This document shows positions 11,908 through 25,340 of a stretch of DNA of 64,000 nt, one piece after another. Each line of letters starts with the position of its first letter. The first letter of the stretch is position 1. The translations under genes were made by a program, and so were the position numbers. The DNA comes from Trema orientale (taxonomy: Eukaryota > Streptophyta > Magnoliopsida > Rosales > Cannabaceae), in NCBI GenBank assembly GCA_002914845.1, contig JXTC01000138.1, positions 561,174 to 625,173 on the forward strand, in the 5' to 3' direction. A model generated the notes under the pieces. The model was not told the DNA's origin and made no database searches. It saw only the letters and a program-made list of their open reading frames with translations.

Positions 11908-14215
11908 TGTGACATCCCCCGATTCCACACACGTACGTGGGGATATTTTTATAAATATTTAGTGAGATCGGGAGATGCTACTCGACTTAGAACTAATAAA
12001 ATCGGGGAAAATTAAAAACATCCTGGAAGAAAAAGGATACTCCAATATATACATATATACACCCTCGCAAAATGGGCCTCTCATAAAATATACATAATAT
12101 ACACACCCTCAAATCATATAAAAAATTTTCCGTCAGAAAACCACAGCATCAAAATGCTCATTATACACAAGCCACGGTCAGAAAGTAGGCGCTCCTCCTC
12201 TAACTCACATAGCATCAGTACCCTCTGCAATGTAAGAATATTTGTTAGTATAAAACTCAGTAAGTAACGTATGTAAACGCAGAGTGCACATGACAGAGAA
12301 CAAATAATCATATGATTGGGATCCCTGTGTATATCGTATTACCTGACAAGACCATGAATCGCATACTGAGCCACTCAGAGAACATATAATATATCATAAG
12401 CAATATGGAGGTCTTGAGCCCTAGAGAATCCCCTCTATGTACAGCAGAGGTCTACCTCATACCGCCATCAGAGTGTTCCCAAAGGAACCATATTGTCCCC
12501 GAAGGAACTAGAGTGTCCCCGAAGGAACCAGAGAGTGTCCCTGAAGGAACCATATCACATATTTGGGCGCTGGTCCGCCACACTCTATTTCCCAATACTC
12601 GTCAGGCAATATAAATACACCACGTGTTCATGTCTCATGCAAAACTGAATAACAGATGCATATGTACATATATTCACAAATTCCATAACCACATATTTCA
12701 CAGATTTACAGAAACAAAGAATTTCTTACATTGCAGGTATGACGTTACTTACCTCGATTATGAGCTAACCCTGTTTGTTTGTTTTTTTTTTTGTTTTTTG
12801 TTTTTTGTTTTATTCCTTATGAAATGCTCCTCGCTCTTGGTACAGCTGACGTGTTCCTAATATTTTCCAATAACAAGTTTATTTGATTATTAACCATATG
12901 GTGCTACACAATTGCTATCTAGATTTAATGTAAGAACACATTTCTTTCTTGCATCGTCTAAACAAGAAAACTAAGAAGTCTAAGTTATAAATCAGAGACA
13001 AGATAGAAAACACGCTTTTAGTTATCCTATGATTCATTAAAATGCAACCTATGAGATGAACGAAAGTAAAATTTTCAAAGGTATAATGGCAAAGAATACA
13101 AACTCGAAAGACACAATTTTATACATATACGACACTTTCTTTGGAATTACATAGTTTCCACTTCACGAGTAAAGTTAAACAATACTCATAAAGGAATTCA
13201 TTTATGAAATTAACCAGGAACAAAAATATCTACTTTAATCCATCAGTCTTTCTTTTCTCCTATTATGTATATATATATCTATAGAGGAAAAGAAAAAAAA
13301 AAAAATCAGATTAACAATATTAAAAATCTAAGTTCCATAAGTTAAGAATAAAATAGTGATAAGGGCAATGCACAAACACATATATATCGACAAAATTTCC
13401 TAATCTAACACTTAAAGCTGAATTCCACGTGCTTAAAGACATTGAACTTATCAAAAAGTAATTGAGCAATTAATAAAATGATTGATTAATAGAGTAATAA
13501 TGACCAGAAGTCACTACCTTATAAGTGGTGCACTAGATATTGTTTATAAGATAATAAATGATCCCTTCCCAAAACTCAAGCAGAACCAGATCTAAGTTTC
13601 ACCATAACTTAGCGGAAAGCAAGGAATAAAAGTAAAAAGCACTATATCACTAGAAGATACTATAGCTAAGGCCAAGGTTGAATTTATAAAGTAAAAGCTA
13701 GAATCATATAGATTCTCGAGTTTGCCGACTTAAAGTTAGTCGGCTCAAATTTTTTTTTATTTATTATTTATTTATTTTTTTAATAGGCTGAACCAAAGAA
13801 AAACAAAACCCTTATATAAATTATCAACTATTAAAGAAAGAAATATAAGTAGTGAATTTCAAGCCAAACGCAAAACTTTTGGTCTAAAAAAAATATATTA
13901 ATACATTGCCAAGTCCACACTAAAATGATAACCAAAGAGTATAAACCCAATAATTATGGTAGATTATCATTATGGTACTATAATTATAACCGGTCAACTA
14001 AAAATACGTCATACTTATACCAAAGAGCATTTCTGGGGTATTTCACTATGAAATTATTTAGTAAGCAAAGATTAATAATTAAAATAAATTGATAAGATAG
14101 GTACTAAGAATCATATGCACCTAGGCACAATATAAAATGATATGCAATTAACTTATTATTGGTTCTTTTAACTAGGTGAGGAGTTGGGTGTCATATAAAA
14201 TTTTAGGATATCACA
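11908..14215. mobile_element. Solo LTR, 2308 bp, with 5-bp target-site duplication CTTAC
   Basis: It begins TGTGACATCC and ends GGATATCACA, an inverted-repeat TG...CA terminus typical of LTRs. It is flanked on both sides by the identical 5 bp CTTAC (11903-11907 and 14216-14220), as expected after LTR retrotransposon insertion. No internal polyprotein is present, so this is best read as a solo LTR left by LTR-LTR recombination. The length and the TGTGACATCC start suggest a long-LTR Ty3/gypsy family, but this is an inference. Frames such as 12405-12614 inside it are not genes. Confidence 0.75.
12470..12552. repeat. Tandem repeat GTGTCCCCGAAGGAACCAGA, about 4 copies, inside the solo LTR
   Basis: Units of about 20-22 bp (TTCCCAAAGGAACCATA, TCCCCGAAGGAACTAGA, TCCCCGAAGGAACCAGA, TCCCTGAAGGAACCATA) lie in a row. 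Each has a short internal inverted motif TTCC...GGAA in places. Confidence 0.75.
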
Positions 14216-14489
14216 CTTACATTCCTACAACATTCTTAGAGTCTAACACTAAAGATCTTCTATATTTAATTAGCATGTTATTTAGGTGGGACTACATAAA
14301 AGATTTCATTTCCATTTTCCTAATTGTAGCAGTAGAGAATATAAAAAAAAAAAAATGAATAACTCATAACTTTTAATGATAAGTAAGTGCACACATGTAA
14401 AAAAATTGGTTACAGTATACTGAGCAACATATATATATATGCACAAACTACTCCTTTGGTATTGACTATAATGTCTCCAACATAATAGA

Positions 14490-17466
14490 AACTAATAAAA
14501 TGAATATGGGATTGCAAATAACCAAATATAAACCCTAGATCATTCTTGCAATACTGATAGGTTGGGATTTATTAAGTATACATAAGTCCATAATTGCCTA
14601 AAGGTTTGGTCTTCCATATAACATAATCCCTAAAACACTCTGATAGAACTCTCTGTAACTGATGACAGGCCACGGAGAGAATGAGCATACGTAAAAAGGT
14701 GGTAGGGACCATAACCCTAATATTTAGTCCCCTGTTGGGTATCCATCACATACAACTGGGTAACTAACAGGGTATCTACATTGGTATACATACCCAGTTG
14801 GATATCCTGACTCATCTTTAATTAAATTACTAATTAGGTCTGCTTAAGAATAATATGGCCCAATACAATTGTTTAAAATATATGGCCTAATATAGTAAAT
14901 AGAATTTCCTAACAATCTCCCATTTTGGTCACATATGTACCAAATACAATTGTATTGCAAAACTGAAGTATAGTCATGAATATGCCATATTATTCCTGAA
15001 TATCCCCGAAGCTACAATCCCGTCCATCAGATATATCAGTAGGAAACCAAAGTGCTCGTCGTTGCACTTATTTGGATAGCAACTAGAACCCTCAATGATC
15101 ACCATACTAGTACACCCGAATGACACAAATCGAGTATAGAATATGGCAAGGAAATTACATATAATATGATTAACTGTGCCTATTTCTAACTCGTCCTCCC
15201 AAAACTTTATTGACATTGACCTTAGTCTTTCCTCTTTAGTATTTTACTGCAAACTTTATTGTTAAACCACAATAAAAAAGTATGAAAATATAAAATACAT
15301 CATATAATATATAATGAACAGAGTCTATAATGAAAAGCATCATCAACTAAAATACTGCAGTATACAAAACATAAACAAGTGTCACACAATAAGTATCTAA
15401 ACCAAATTACAAACTTCCACTAAAACTGCACACCATCCAAAAATACAACACCCATACGAGCAGTTTGCTTGTGAAAGACTTTATGTGATAAACATTTGGT
15501 GAGCGGATTCACTATTATAGAGTTTGTACCAATGTGCTCAATTAACACTAAACGACTCTGAACTCTTTCTTTGATAACTAAGAATTTAATGTCAATATGT
15601 TTTGACTTCGATGAGCTTATGTTACTGTTGGAATGTAAGATTACCGAGTTATTATCCCAATAAAGCTTTAATGGCCTTTCAATACAATTTACTACGTGCA
15701 GCCCAGTGACAAAATTTCGCAGCCATATCATATTATTGGATGCCTCATAATAAGCTATGAATTCTGCATCCATAGTTGAAGTAGCTATGAGTGCCTGCTT
15801 GGTACTTTTCTAGGAAATAGCTCCTCCAGCTAAAAGATAGATATAGCCTGATGTGGATCTTTTGCTGTCTAGGAATCTCGCAAAATCAGAGTCGGAGTAC
15901 CCAATGATCTCTAAAATATCTGATCTTTGATAAGTGAGCATGTACTTCTTTATTTTTTGTAAATACCTCATAATTCTCTTTGTTGCCTTCTAATGATCTA
16001 CTCCAGGGTCATTCGTATATCTGCCTAATATGCCAAGTATGAACGCATGATCCAGACGCGTACGTACCTGAGCATACATCAGACTTCCTACAACCGAAGT
16101 ATAACGAAAACTGTTGCATGGCTTCTTTATCAACATCATTCTTGGGACTTTGACTGAGGCTAAATTTATCTCCTTTAGACACCGGAGTGTCTGTTGGTGC
16201 ATATTTATTTATACCAAACCTACTGAGCACCCTCTAGATATAGCTTTTTTATGACAATCTAAGGATACTCCGAGAGCGATCTCGGTATATCTGTATACCA
16301 AGTACAAAAGAGGCAACTCCAAGATCTTTTATTTCGAAATTCTTCGCAAGAAATCTCTTGGTGTCGTGCAGTAAGCCTATATCACTACTTGTCAGTAGTA
16401 TATCATCAACATAAAGCACCAAGAAGATAAACTTACTCCCACTGAATTTGTAGTATACACATTCATCAACAGGAATCACCTCAAAGCCAAATGAGAGAAT
16501 TACCTTATGAAATTTATGATACCGTTGACGGGAAATCTGCTTGAGACCATAGATAGACTTCTTGAGTTTTGCTGACCATAGACTTTGGATCTCCCGATAC
16601 AAAGTTTTCTGGCTGCACCATATAAATTGTCTCATCAATGTCACTATTGAGAAATATTGTCTTAATGTCCATCTGATAAAGTTCAAGGTCATAATGAGCC
16701 ACAAGTGACATAATAACTCTAAAAGAGTCCTTCGAAGCAACCGGAGAGAATATCTCTTTAAAGTCAATGCCTTCCTTCTGAGTTAAGCCTTTAGCGATAA
16801 GACATGCCTTATATCTCTCCATATTACCTTTTGAATCTTGCTTGGTCTTAAATATCTATTTGCAACTAATGAGCTTCGTGCCTTCAGGTAATTTGGCAAG
16901 ATTTCAAACATCATTGTCTCTCATAGACTTCATCTTCTCATTCATGGCATCAATCTACTTTAGAGAATTAGAACTTTGTTTGACATGTGTGAAGTTGATT
17001 GGATCATCTTCCACTATCTCAATGTCAAACTCATGTTTCTGGATATATACGACATAATCATCTGGAATCGCACTTCTCTTTTCTCTAGTAGACTTCCTTA
17101 AAGGCACTTATTCTTGAGGTTGTTGAGTTTACTCTGTAAGAGCATTTACATCAACTGGAACAGGAGCCTCCTGAACTGGAGCAATTGCATCTTGAACAAT
17201 TATATTATCAGGAACAGGATCATGAGTGTTCTGATCATTGTCAATAGCAACCATAGGAAGAGGAACGAAAAACCTCTTCAAAAACAATGTTCCTAACCCT
17301 ATCTTCCCTCCTAAACTGAATATCCTCAAGAAATTTGGCATTTTCCATCTCAAAGAAAGATTTTACCGTGGGATCGTAAAACCTATATCCTCTGGATCTT
17401 TTATAATACCTTATAAAGTAGCAGCTTACAGTCCTTAAGTCCAGTTTCTTTTTATTTGGCCTGTAA
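14490..17466 (-). mobile_element. Ty1/copia remnant (LTR, RNase H, RT, integrase end), minus strand
   Basis: Fossil copia element. On the minus strand an integrase C-terminal/linker piece lies at about 17466-17129 (GYRFYDPT-like). Reverse transcriptase follows at about 16822-16249 with VLYVDDILLTS, the catalytic YVDD box. RNase H follows at 15773-15420 (MDAEFIAYYEASNN and SKHIDIKFLVIKE). A GGGAGAT polypurine tract abuts an LTR that begins TGTTAGGAAATTC at 14914 and runs to roughly 14490; its far edge could not be fixed. It is broken, with several breaks, and has no 5' LTR, gag or protease in the window. The sequence right of 17466 is unrelated. Confidence 0.85.
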
Positions 17467-18775
17467 TTATTGATTTTTCTCCCTCTTTATAGTTCTTCTT
17501 TTCTCTGAGTTTTTATCTTGATTCTCTATTACTTTTCTACTAATTCATCTATTTTTCCTTAAACTCTATCACCCATTGATCTTCTACCTATTTTCTTTCT
17601 AAATTCTCTTCTTATCCTACATCACTTTTTCTACATCCATGATTTGGAGGTTAGTATTTGTTAATATTTCATTGATTTTTTTTTAATGTTTTATGGTTTT
17701 GTGTGTTTGACATTTTGGACATGCATACATGGGTTTATGTTTCATAAAATTTGTTGGATATGTAAGTATTGGATTTGGGTGTTGGATAGTGCATATACTA
17801 GCTTTGGGTATTATATTGAGTATAAAATTTGTATAAAAGTTGTGGGTTAGATCATTTGGATTTGGGGTGTTGATTTTGTTGGTTGGATTTTGATTTGAGT
17901 ATTTTATTGAGCTTGGAGCATTATATTTGTGATTAGTTTATTAGGTTATGAGATTGTTAATGTTAGTTCTATTAGATTATTAGTTTGGATTTTGGATATG
18001 TAACTTTGTTTAGGTTAGTTTAGAAGATGGTTTAGATTTATTAGTTTAAATTTAAAACGTTAGTTTCTTTAATTTCTTAAATGTTTTTGGAAATATTGGA
18101 TTAGGTTTACTGCTATCATTTATCTTATTTTTGTAGTTATTGTTTATGTTGATTGGAAATATGCTGTGTTGAAACATGTCTGATGTTTTTAATTTTATTA
18201 TTAATAATAAATATATGTAATGTTTATTAGTTTAAATTAGTTTAATTTAGAATCTTTTTAGAGTTAGTTAGGGCATTTTTGTAAATATATTTCATTAATT
18301 ACAATTAGATGAAAATTAAAATAATTTCAATTAAATTTCATTAATCTAAATAGGGGAAAATTAGTAATTAGTAATATTATATTTAACTAATTAAAATTAG
18401 ATAATATATTAAAAGTAATTACAATTCAATTTAGATAGAAAATCTTAATTATTAAAAATGTAATTTACGTAAACGCCATTGCAATATACGTGATATTTTT
18501 CTCTTTTCTATAAAAAATTATTCAAGAAAAAAAGCAATAATCCATTGCGACAACAAATATGGAAATGTTGTCATAATAGAGTACTAGGACACATCATCAT
18601 CAGGCATTTTCATAACATAACAGGGATTATTGTCAGAATAGATACTTGTAGGAACAGATAATCACGATGAAATAGTATGACAATATTGCTGCCGTATTGG
18701 ACCTATTACAATGACTACATATTCTATTATGACAATGTATGTTACCATTATAGCTTTTGTTTCCTGTAGTGTTAT
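17467..18775. mobile_element. AT-rich block ending in a CACTA-like terminus (TGTAGTG at 18769-18775)
   Basis: The right end reads TTTCCTGTAGTG at 18764-18775, complement CACTACAGGAAA, the usual form of a CACTA end. From 18540 to 18770 the words ATTGTCATAATAG, TTGTCAGAATAG and ATGACAATAT recur in both orientations, as subterminal repeats do. No left CACTA end is visible, so the left boundary (where copia similarity stops) is inferred. No transposase is seen. It is probably a truncated or non-autonomous element. Confidence 0.45.
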
Positions 18776-19700
18776 TAACACTCATGTTAGTCAAAGATAC
18801 AATACAATGTAGAGTTTCTCGTATTTGGTCTCCTGCTCATGGGTCCGAAATAGCACTCATATGTCCAAAATAGCACTCATATCTAGGACAAATTCGTGAC
18901 TGTGGAAAAACTATTATAGGCTATTTAAAGTATCCATATACATGGCACCAATCCAGCATGTATTTTTTTTTTTATCTGTCATATATATTGTTTTACCTAA
19001 TAAAAATTTATCACGCACGTATAGTAAAAGATGGAAGGAAATAATCATCAAATAATAAGCATTTATTTTTATTAATATTTTTTTCGAACTATTCAAATTA
19101 TGATAACAATTATTTTTATAATTTTTTTTTTTTTTGTTAAAAGAAAAAACAACATTCATAGAAGAGAACAACACCTATAATAATTTAATTTCTCTCATCA
19201 TATATATATATACACTTATACATATGTTTGTGTATATCACACTAGATCAACAAATCACAATTATACAAGCTTAAAAATGTGAATCCTACTTACTTTAGAT
19301 CTGTGAAAACATATGTCCTTATTTCTTCTGATAATTTTCACAATTTATAAGTACATTAAATACGAAAAGAAAATAATTTCAAAAAGCACTATCGAACGTA
19401 CATCCAGGTTCTAAATCTAAGTTTAACATCAAAGCTACAATATTTTTTCAAAAAAATCCTAATATAAAAATGACAAAAAAAAAAAAACTTTGCGAAACCC
19501 AAACATCGAAATGTAAAACAGAGGTAATAAGCCATAATCTATATTACTCTTATGGTTATGAAAAACTTATATTTAAAGATATGGAAAGTATGAATCTTTT
19601 ATATAAAGAGTTATATCACATTATTGCTTTGAGGGTTAGGTTTTGACTTTGGGTCGTTTATGTTTTAGATTTGGGGCTTAAAATATCAATTTTCAGTATT
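18776..19700. other. AT-rich intergenic DNA, nothing recognised
   Basis: Poly-T and poly-A runs and short AT repeats only. No frame or RNA gene is convincing. Confidence 0.6.
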
Positions 19701-19759
19701 TTTTGATGTTTTATGCCGATTTGTCGAATATGAAAAAACCCAGATTTTTGAGGTTTTCA

Positions 19760-20180
19760 GGGGATCAGTCTACCGCCCCTTAAAGAGCGGCCTACCGGTC
19801 ACCATCAACAAGGTCAATTTTGACCTAATTTCGGATTTTTCAGGTTGATTTTTGGGGAAGATTTTGGTCATTTTTTATTAAATCATGGAGTTCTGACCCA
19901 TTTTCGACCAATTAAAGCCTAAAACGACTTTATCCGTTAAAAATTCTATTTGGTTCTAGAATTGATAAAGTATTTAGTCAAATTAAAGATGATCGAATCT
20001 GACAATTCAGCTACTGTCAGAATTAGTCTACCGGCCATTAATGGGCGGTCTACTGAAAAAGCTGCCAAAATAAGCATTTTGTCTCTACTGAAATCAGTAG
20101 CCTCAGGCAGTAGACCTACTAGAATCGGTAGCCTCAGATGGTAGACCTGATGAACAGTACCGGTCTACCGGTATTTTCAA
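19760..20180. repeat. Repeat with recurring GTCTACCGG / GTAGACC words
   Basis: The words GTCTACCG, CTACCGGTC, GGTCTACTG, AGTAGACCTA and GGTAGACCTG recur about nine times in about 420 bp, in both orientations, within otherwise plain sequence. This looks like LTR or transposon leader DNA of an unidentified family. No gene is seen. Confidence 0.5.
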
Positions 20181-20732
20181 CAAGTCTACCTAAAATTCCA
20201 GCAAAGAAAATTTCAGTTTTTTGCCTAATTTTAGTCGTTTTTCGGGTATTTCGGTCAATTTTTTTTGCACTATTTGTCTTGTATGTTAGATTAAATATGA
20301 TAAAGTAGTATGTTGCCAAAGTAACTTCTATTGCGTAGTTTTGTTTAGTCTAAAATACAAAAATGTTGTGGGTTTGTTGTTAATGCGGATAACCAAAGGA
20401 AGTTGGTTATTTTACGCGACAATAAATGCAACTGTGATAATGAGTATATGGCGGTTGTTTGGTTTCCATATGGATAATAAATCAGCCCAAAGGAAGGTTT
20501 ATTACTTGACAGGATTTACCGCCTTATTACACCTAAGAGTACTATTTTCAAGTTAATACATCGGCCTAAACAAAGATCTATTAATGTTGTGTTAGGTATC
20601 TTGTGATGGTATCCCACTTTATGTGATTATTTTTATATATATCATATTTTCATATTTTATATTAAATTATATGCTACATATGTGACATTTAAGTTGTAAG
20701 CATGTTTTAATTTATAGTTTTATTTTGCTCTC

Positions 20733-22330
20733 TATTCAGTTTATGCTGCTAATATTTCTGCAAATTCGAGTACAATTCCTGTACTTATGAACAAAAACTT
20801 TAAAGTCTGGAACAGAATATCATGATCATACTGGATTGTATGGATATTGACCTGGTGCTTAGAAAGGACCAACCCGCTGCTCTTACGGAAAAAAGTTCCA
20901 TTGAGGATAAAAAAAATTTTGAGTCGTGAGAAAAGTCTAATCGTATGAGCATCATGGTCATGAAACGTTCTATTCCAGAATCATACAGGGCTCTCTGTCG
21001 AAAGAGGAAAATGGTAAAGCTTTTCCTTTTCTTGCTACTCTTGAGAAATTATATCTCAAGAATGAAAAGGATGAGATGAATACTATCTCAGGAAAACTCA
21101 TCTCAATGAGGTACAATGACAAAGGAAATATAAGGGAGTATATCATGCAGATGTCTCATTTCGCTGACAAGCTTAAGGAACTTAAGTTAGAAATTCTGAG
21201 GATTTGTTTGTAGCCTTGGTTTTATTTTCTCTTCCTAATCAGTATCGGAACTTAAAGACTATATACTACGCCCATAAGGAGAAATGGAATATTACTGAGT
21301 TAGTGGCTATTTGTGTTTAGGAGGAAGAGAAAATTAAAGCCGAAAGACCTAAAAGTGCTAACTTGACCACTGCCCCTATGGTAAAGAAGAGGAAAATGGA
21401 CAAGGGTAAAGAAGCTGCAGTGGCTCTACCTACTGAGGCACAAAAGAAGCAAGATGAGCAAGGTGGCTTCTTTTGTGAAGAATGAATGCACTAAATACAA
21501 AACTTGGCATTTTAAGAAGGGTAAGCTTCTCATTTATGTTTGTTCTGAAGTTAATTTAACTTTTGTACTAAGGACACTTAGTGGGTGGATTCGAGTACTA
21601 CTACTCACATAAGTGTTTCCATACAGGGTTGTCTTTGAAGCCAGAAGCCAAGTGATATTGAAAGAGTCATCTATGTAGACGATAGCCAAACAGTTGAAGT
21701 GGAGGCCATAGGGCATTTTAAGTTGTTTTTGAATAATGGAAAATATTTGGATTTGTATGAGACTTTTGTGGTACTGTCTTTAAGATGGAATTTTGTTTCA
21801 GTTTCTGTATTTGATAAATTCGGTTATTCTTGTTCTTTCAGAAATAATTTATTCAGTCTTATGCATGATTCAATTATTGTTGGTATCAGTTTTCTTAATG
21901 AAAACTTATATATGTTAAATACCCAACCCTCCGTTAATGAAACTTTGCATATTAATTCAAGAGATACAAAACGAAAATTAACTAATGAAGACTCATCGAT
22001 GCTACGGCATAGACGCTTAGGACACATTTCTAAACAAAGAATTTAACATTTTGCGTTTGATAGGATCCTTGGTCTCCTTGATTTGGCAGACTTTCAAGAC
22101 TGCGTTGAGTATATAAAGGAGAAACAGACAAACATTAGGAAGTTAGGTGCCAATAGGAGCTCTGGCATCTTAGAACTAATACATATGAACATTTGTGGTC
22201 CATTCCCTATGGCTTCTTGGAATGACAGTACTTTACCACGTTCATAGATGATTATTCTCGCTATGGGTACATATCCTTAATTTATGAGAAGTCATAATCA
22301 CTAGACGTATTTAAGGCTTATAAAGCTTAG
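20733..22330 (+). mobile_element. Ty1/copia remnant (gag, protease region, integrase start), plus strand
   Basis: Fossil copia element. A gag-like opening lies near 20733, and a UBN2-type gag follows with EKLYLKNEKDEMNTISGKL and FADKLKELKLEI (about 21030-21190). A lysine-rich zinc-knuckle-region remnant lies at about 21330-21500. Protease and GAG-pre-integrase sequence (HRRLGHISKQRI near 22020) leads into the start of the integrase (to about 22330), where the similarity ends abruptly. RT, RNase H and LTRs are not found. It is broken, with several breaks. Its orientation is opposite to the copia remnant at 14490-17466. Confidence 0.8.
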
Positions 22331-23449
22331 GTTAAAAATTAGCTATTCATTCATAATCTGAAAAGAAATTAAGCCTATTTATAGATAGGCAATTAGACAC
22401 AACTAGGAAAGTAGATAAATTCAATGAACCGATAAAACTGGGAAACATAAAACTACTTACTCAAAATTAAAATAAACAAAATAATTAAATAAAATCTATA
22501 AATAATAATATTAATTATAATTTTCTAATTTATTTATTCTTTATCTGCATCAAAAATTGAAGAGAGGGCAAACTCTAAAATAATAACAATAGTTGTTAAA
22601 AATAAATTAACTATATATAAAACAAAGGAAAATAGATAGCTTACCAACAAAAGAGGTAAGGGATCGAGGGTAGAGCTATGGTGCACGACGGTAAATTCGG
22701 AGACGCACAATAAGGTTTAGGTGGGGAGAGGGAAGAGACTATAGAGGGGTGGAAAGAAGGGCGAAAGGAAAAGATTGAGAGGGTTAGAGAGAAGAGAGGA
22801 AGAGAGAGAAGGTTCAAGAAAGAAAGAAAGGCAAAGAGAAGAGAGGAGCAGCCATGAGAGAGAGAGATAGATAGGGAAAAGAGAAAGAGTGGGGAAGAAG
22901 GACTTCGGCCCTCCTTAAAGTCCAAAACTTATTACGACGACATATGTATATATATTCTTGACTGGTTCAAATTAATGAAGTCCTCTCCCAAGTGTAGAAG
23001 TCTCAAAAAAATAAATTACTTGACAAGACCGAGGTCGATCTAAAGGAAGATTGGTAAATAATACAAAACTATAAAATATATACTACAAGAATAAAAAGAA
23101 TGGGAGAAAGTATATTGTAGGATGATTATAACCATATGAAACAAAGTGACAAAAATATAACGATATGAAGTTATAAAATTAAACACAGGCTAAGATTAGA
23201 GGGTCTAATCTTAGATATATCAAATAAGTATAATCTAAGCTCTTTTATCACTCAATTGGAATCTACTCATAACGGAGGTTCTAATTGGAGGATTTATCAT
23301 TAAAGGTCTATTATTGGTTATTTATGTGATTATATTAGTTTTCTTAATGACCTTCTTTGATAACGCCAGTATTCGCAAATATGGTCAAGTATTCATGGTG
23401 CGACCTTATGTCTATAACAAATCAAAATCCCTTTCTAGCACAAACAGTG
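22331..23449. other. Intergenic; purine-rich tract at 22640-22920
   Basis: AT-rich, with a GAGAGA/GGAAGAG tract at 22640-22920. The open frame there is simple-sequence (Ser/Leu/Phe-rich on the minus strand) and not supported as a gene. Confidence 0.6.
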
Positions 23450-25340
23450 TGTTACGACCGGAAATCCATGGCAGTAACCTTTAGTAATTTTATGCGAAAA
23501 TAATGATAAACAGTGATTTTTCAAGAATTCCAGAAAATTGAGTACTTGAGGTTTAAAATTTTACTCCTAAAAAATAAGTAAAATTCAAATTAAGGAAACC
23601 TCTCATTAATAAGGATTTTTCAAGAAAATACTTAACTCAAGTTTAGAGGAATTCCAATTAATTTATTTAGAAACTTTTTGATAAATCTTAAAGTTTGATA
23701 AAGAGAGTTCAGTCTTAAACTTTAGGCCCAAAAATCCAAAATAATATACATAAAATTATTTATGACTCTAAGTACTCAAATCTATAGTGTTGTTATCCTC
23801 ATACATCCACTTAGTAAGAATAATAAATTAGGCTAAATATATAAACGAGGAAAGAAAACCAAAATAGGATATAAACACTCATCAGGGAATAGAAACATGA
23901 TTATAGGCACAAGTCAAATAGCTTGCCTAGCCACCATGACAATTATCACAAATAATTCAATACCTGAAAATAGGAGGAAGTAGGGGGTGAGCATTTACAT
24001 GCTCAGTAGAAACTCAATCACCTTTTTGAATGGATGCAATTTTACCAAAAACCTGCATGGTTAATATCTTTTCCAAAATTCATTTATAAACCAAGTTTAT
24101 AAAATAATTGTTCTCCAGAATAATCATATATTCAAAACTAAAATCAGAAATTGCAAGTTTATACATATCATAAATCAACCCATTCCATGAGTTCACATCC
24201 TCTCATTACAAACTAGAGTAACTCGTACTACGTGTACTAAGTATTCTCTGCTTGATATCTATCCCAGAAAATTAGAAGGACAACCATGTATCTATTCCTA
24301 CCGAGTGTGAGGAATAATCAGAAGACCCTGCGTGGGTTTATGGGCTCTCACCAAGGGCAGAGATACTGGCTACCCACTAAACACTGCGATACCTAAGATG
24401 TATCTCATGTGTGATCCTATGGTATGTACAATATATAATAAGATATATAATAACCATACAAAATATAACCAAACAATGCTGTAAAACTCCATTTGATATT
24501 ATTTTAGAATTTACTGTACCATGGGCAGCAAATCTGCTAAATCACCCTATAATCACGATTTTATAAATATGTATAGAAGTCACATAGTCCAATTTTAGAA
24601 TAATCCAAGATTTTCCAACAGTTTATCAAACTATCGTTTTATTCACGATTTTTTACGAAATAGTCATAATGTAAATTTTAAATTAAAATGAATAAGCCTA
24701 ATTTCGGGTCTACCGTCACAAGAATCAGCGCTGACGACCAAATCTATCCGCGGCTTCTTTCCTACTCTGGCGACGACATGTTGCTCAGATGGCCGTAAAA
24801 TCCTGGCAGGTGAACTATCTCACTGTTGCACTTCAGTCTGGCTGGGTGATGAGGCTCAACAACGGCCGGAGGAGCTCTATTGCGGCTTCTTTCCTTCTCC
24901 GGTGGCGGCATGTTGCTCCGATGGCGACAAAATCCTAGCAGGTGACCCATCTCACAGTGGCGCTTCGGTCTGGCTGGGTCACAAGGCTCAACAGAGGCCG
25001 GAGGAGCTCTATTGACGAGCTATAGCGGTTGCTGCTGTTTGAACATCATTTACATATATACTTTTTTTTGGTTGAAGAGCACGAGAGAAGGAGGGGGAGT
25101 GAGAGAGAGTGTGTAGGTTTTGATTAAAATAAATGTGGGTCCCACTATTTATTTAAAAATAATAATTAAAAAATATGGGGTTTTGCAAATTAAGTTTTTG
25201 TTGTACCAAGGGTTGGCTACAATGAATCAAGAGCCACTACTTAACAAGGAGGGTATTAGGATTGTTTAAGAAAATTAAGTAACACATGTATAATAGTGAT
25301 TAAAGGATATAAATAGTGAGGTCCACATAGAATTTAGATT
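23450..25340. mobile_element. LTR-like or transposon-derived block of unknown family
   Basis: It starts TGTTACGACCGG at 23450, similar in style to long plant LTR starts and to the solo LTR at 11908, but a matching end and target duplication were not found. It contains a tandem duplication at 24750-25014. No coding region is supported. The right edge is arbitrary. Confidence 0.3.
24750..25014. repeat. Two-copy tandem duplication, unit about 132 bp
   Basis: Unit 1 (24750-24881) and unit 2 (24882-25014) share GCGGCTTCTTTCCT, CATGTTGCTC, GATGGC, AAAATCCT and GGAGGAGCTCTATTG, with scattered differences. It is GC-richer than its surroundings. A minus-strand frame at 24950-24762 spans parts of both units; its repeat of one phrase is a by-product of the duplication. 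Confidence 0.85.

Noticed and set aside
12405-12860. Two short frames on plus
   Set aside because: They lie inside the solo LTR, across its tandem repeat, with no family.
22641-22925. 94-codon Ser/Leu/Phe frame on minus
   Set aside because: Translation of a GA-rich simple tract.
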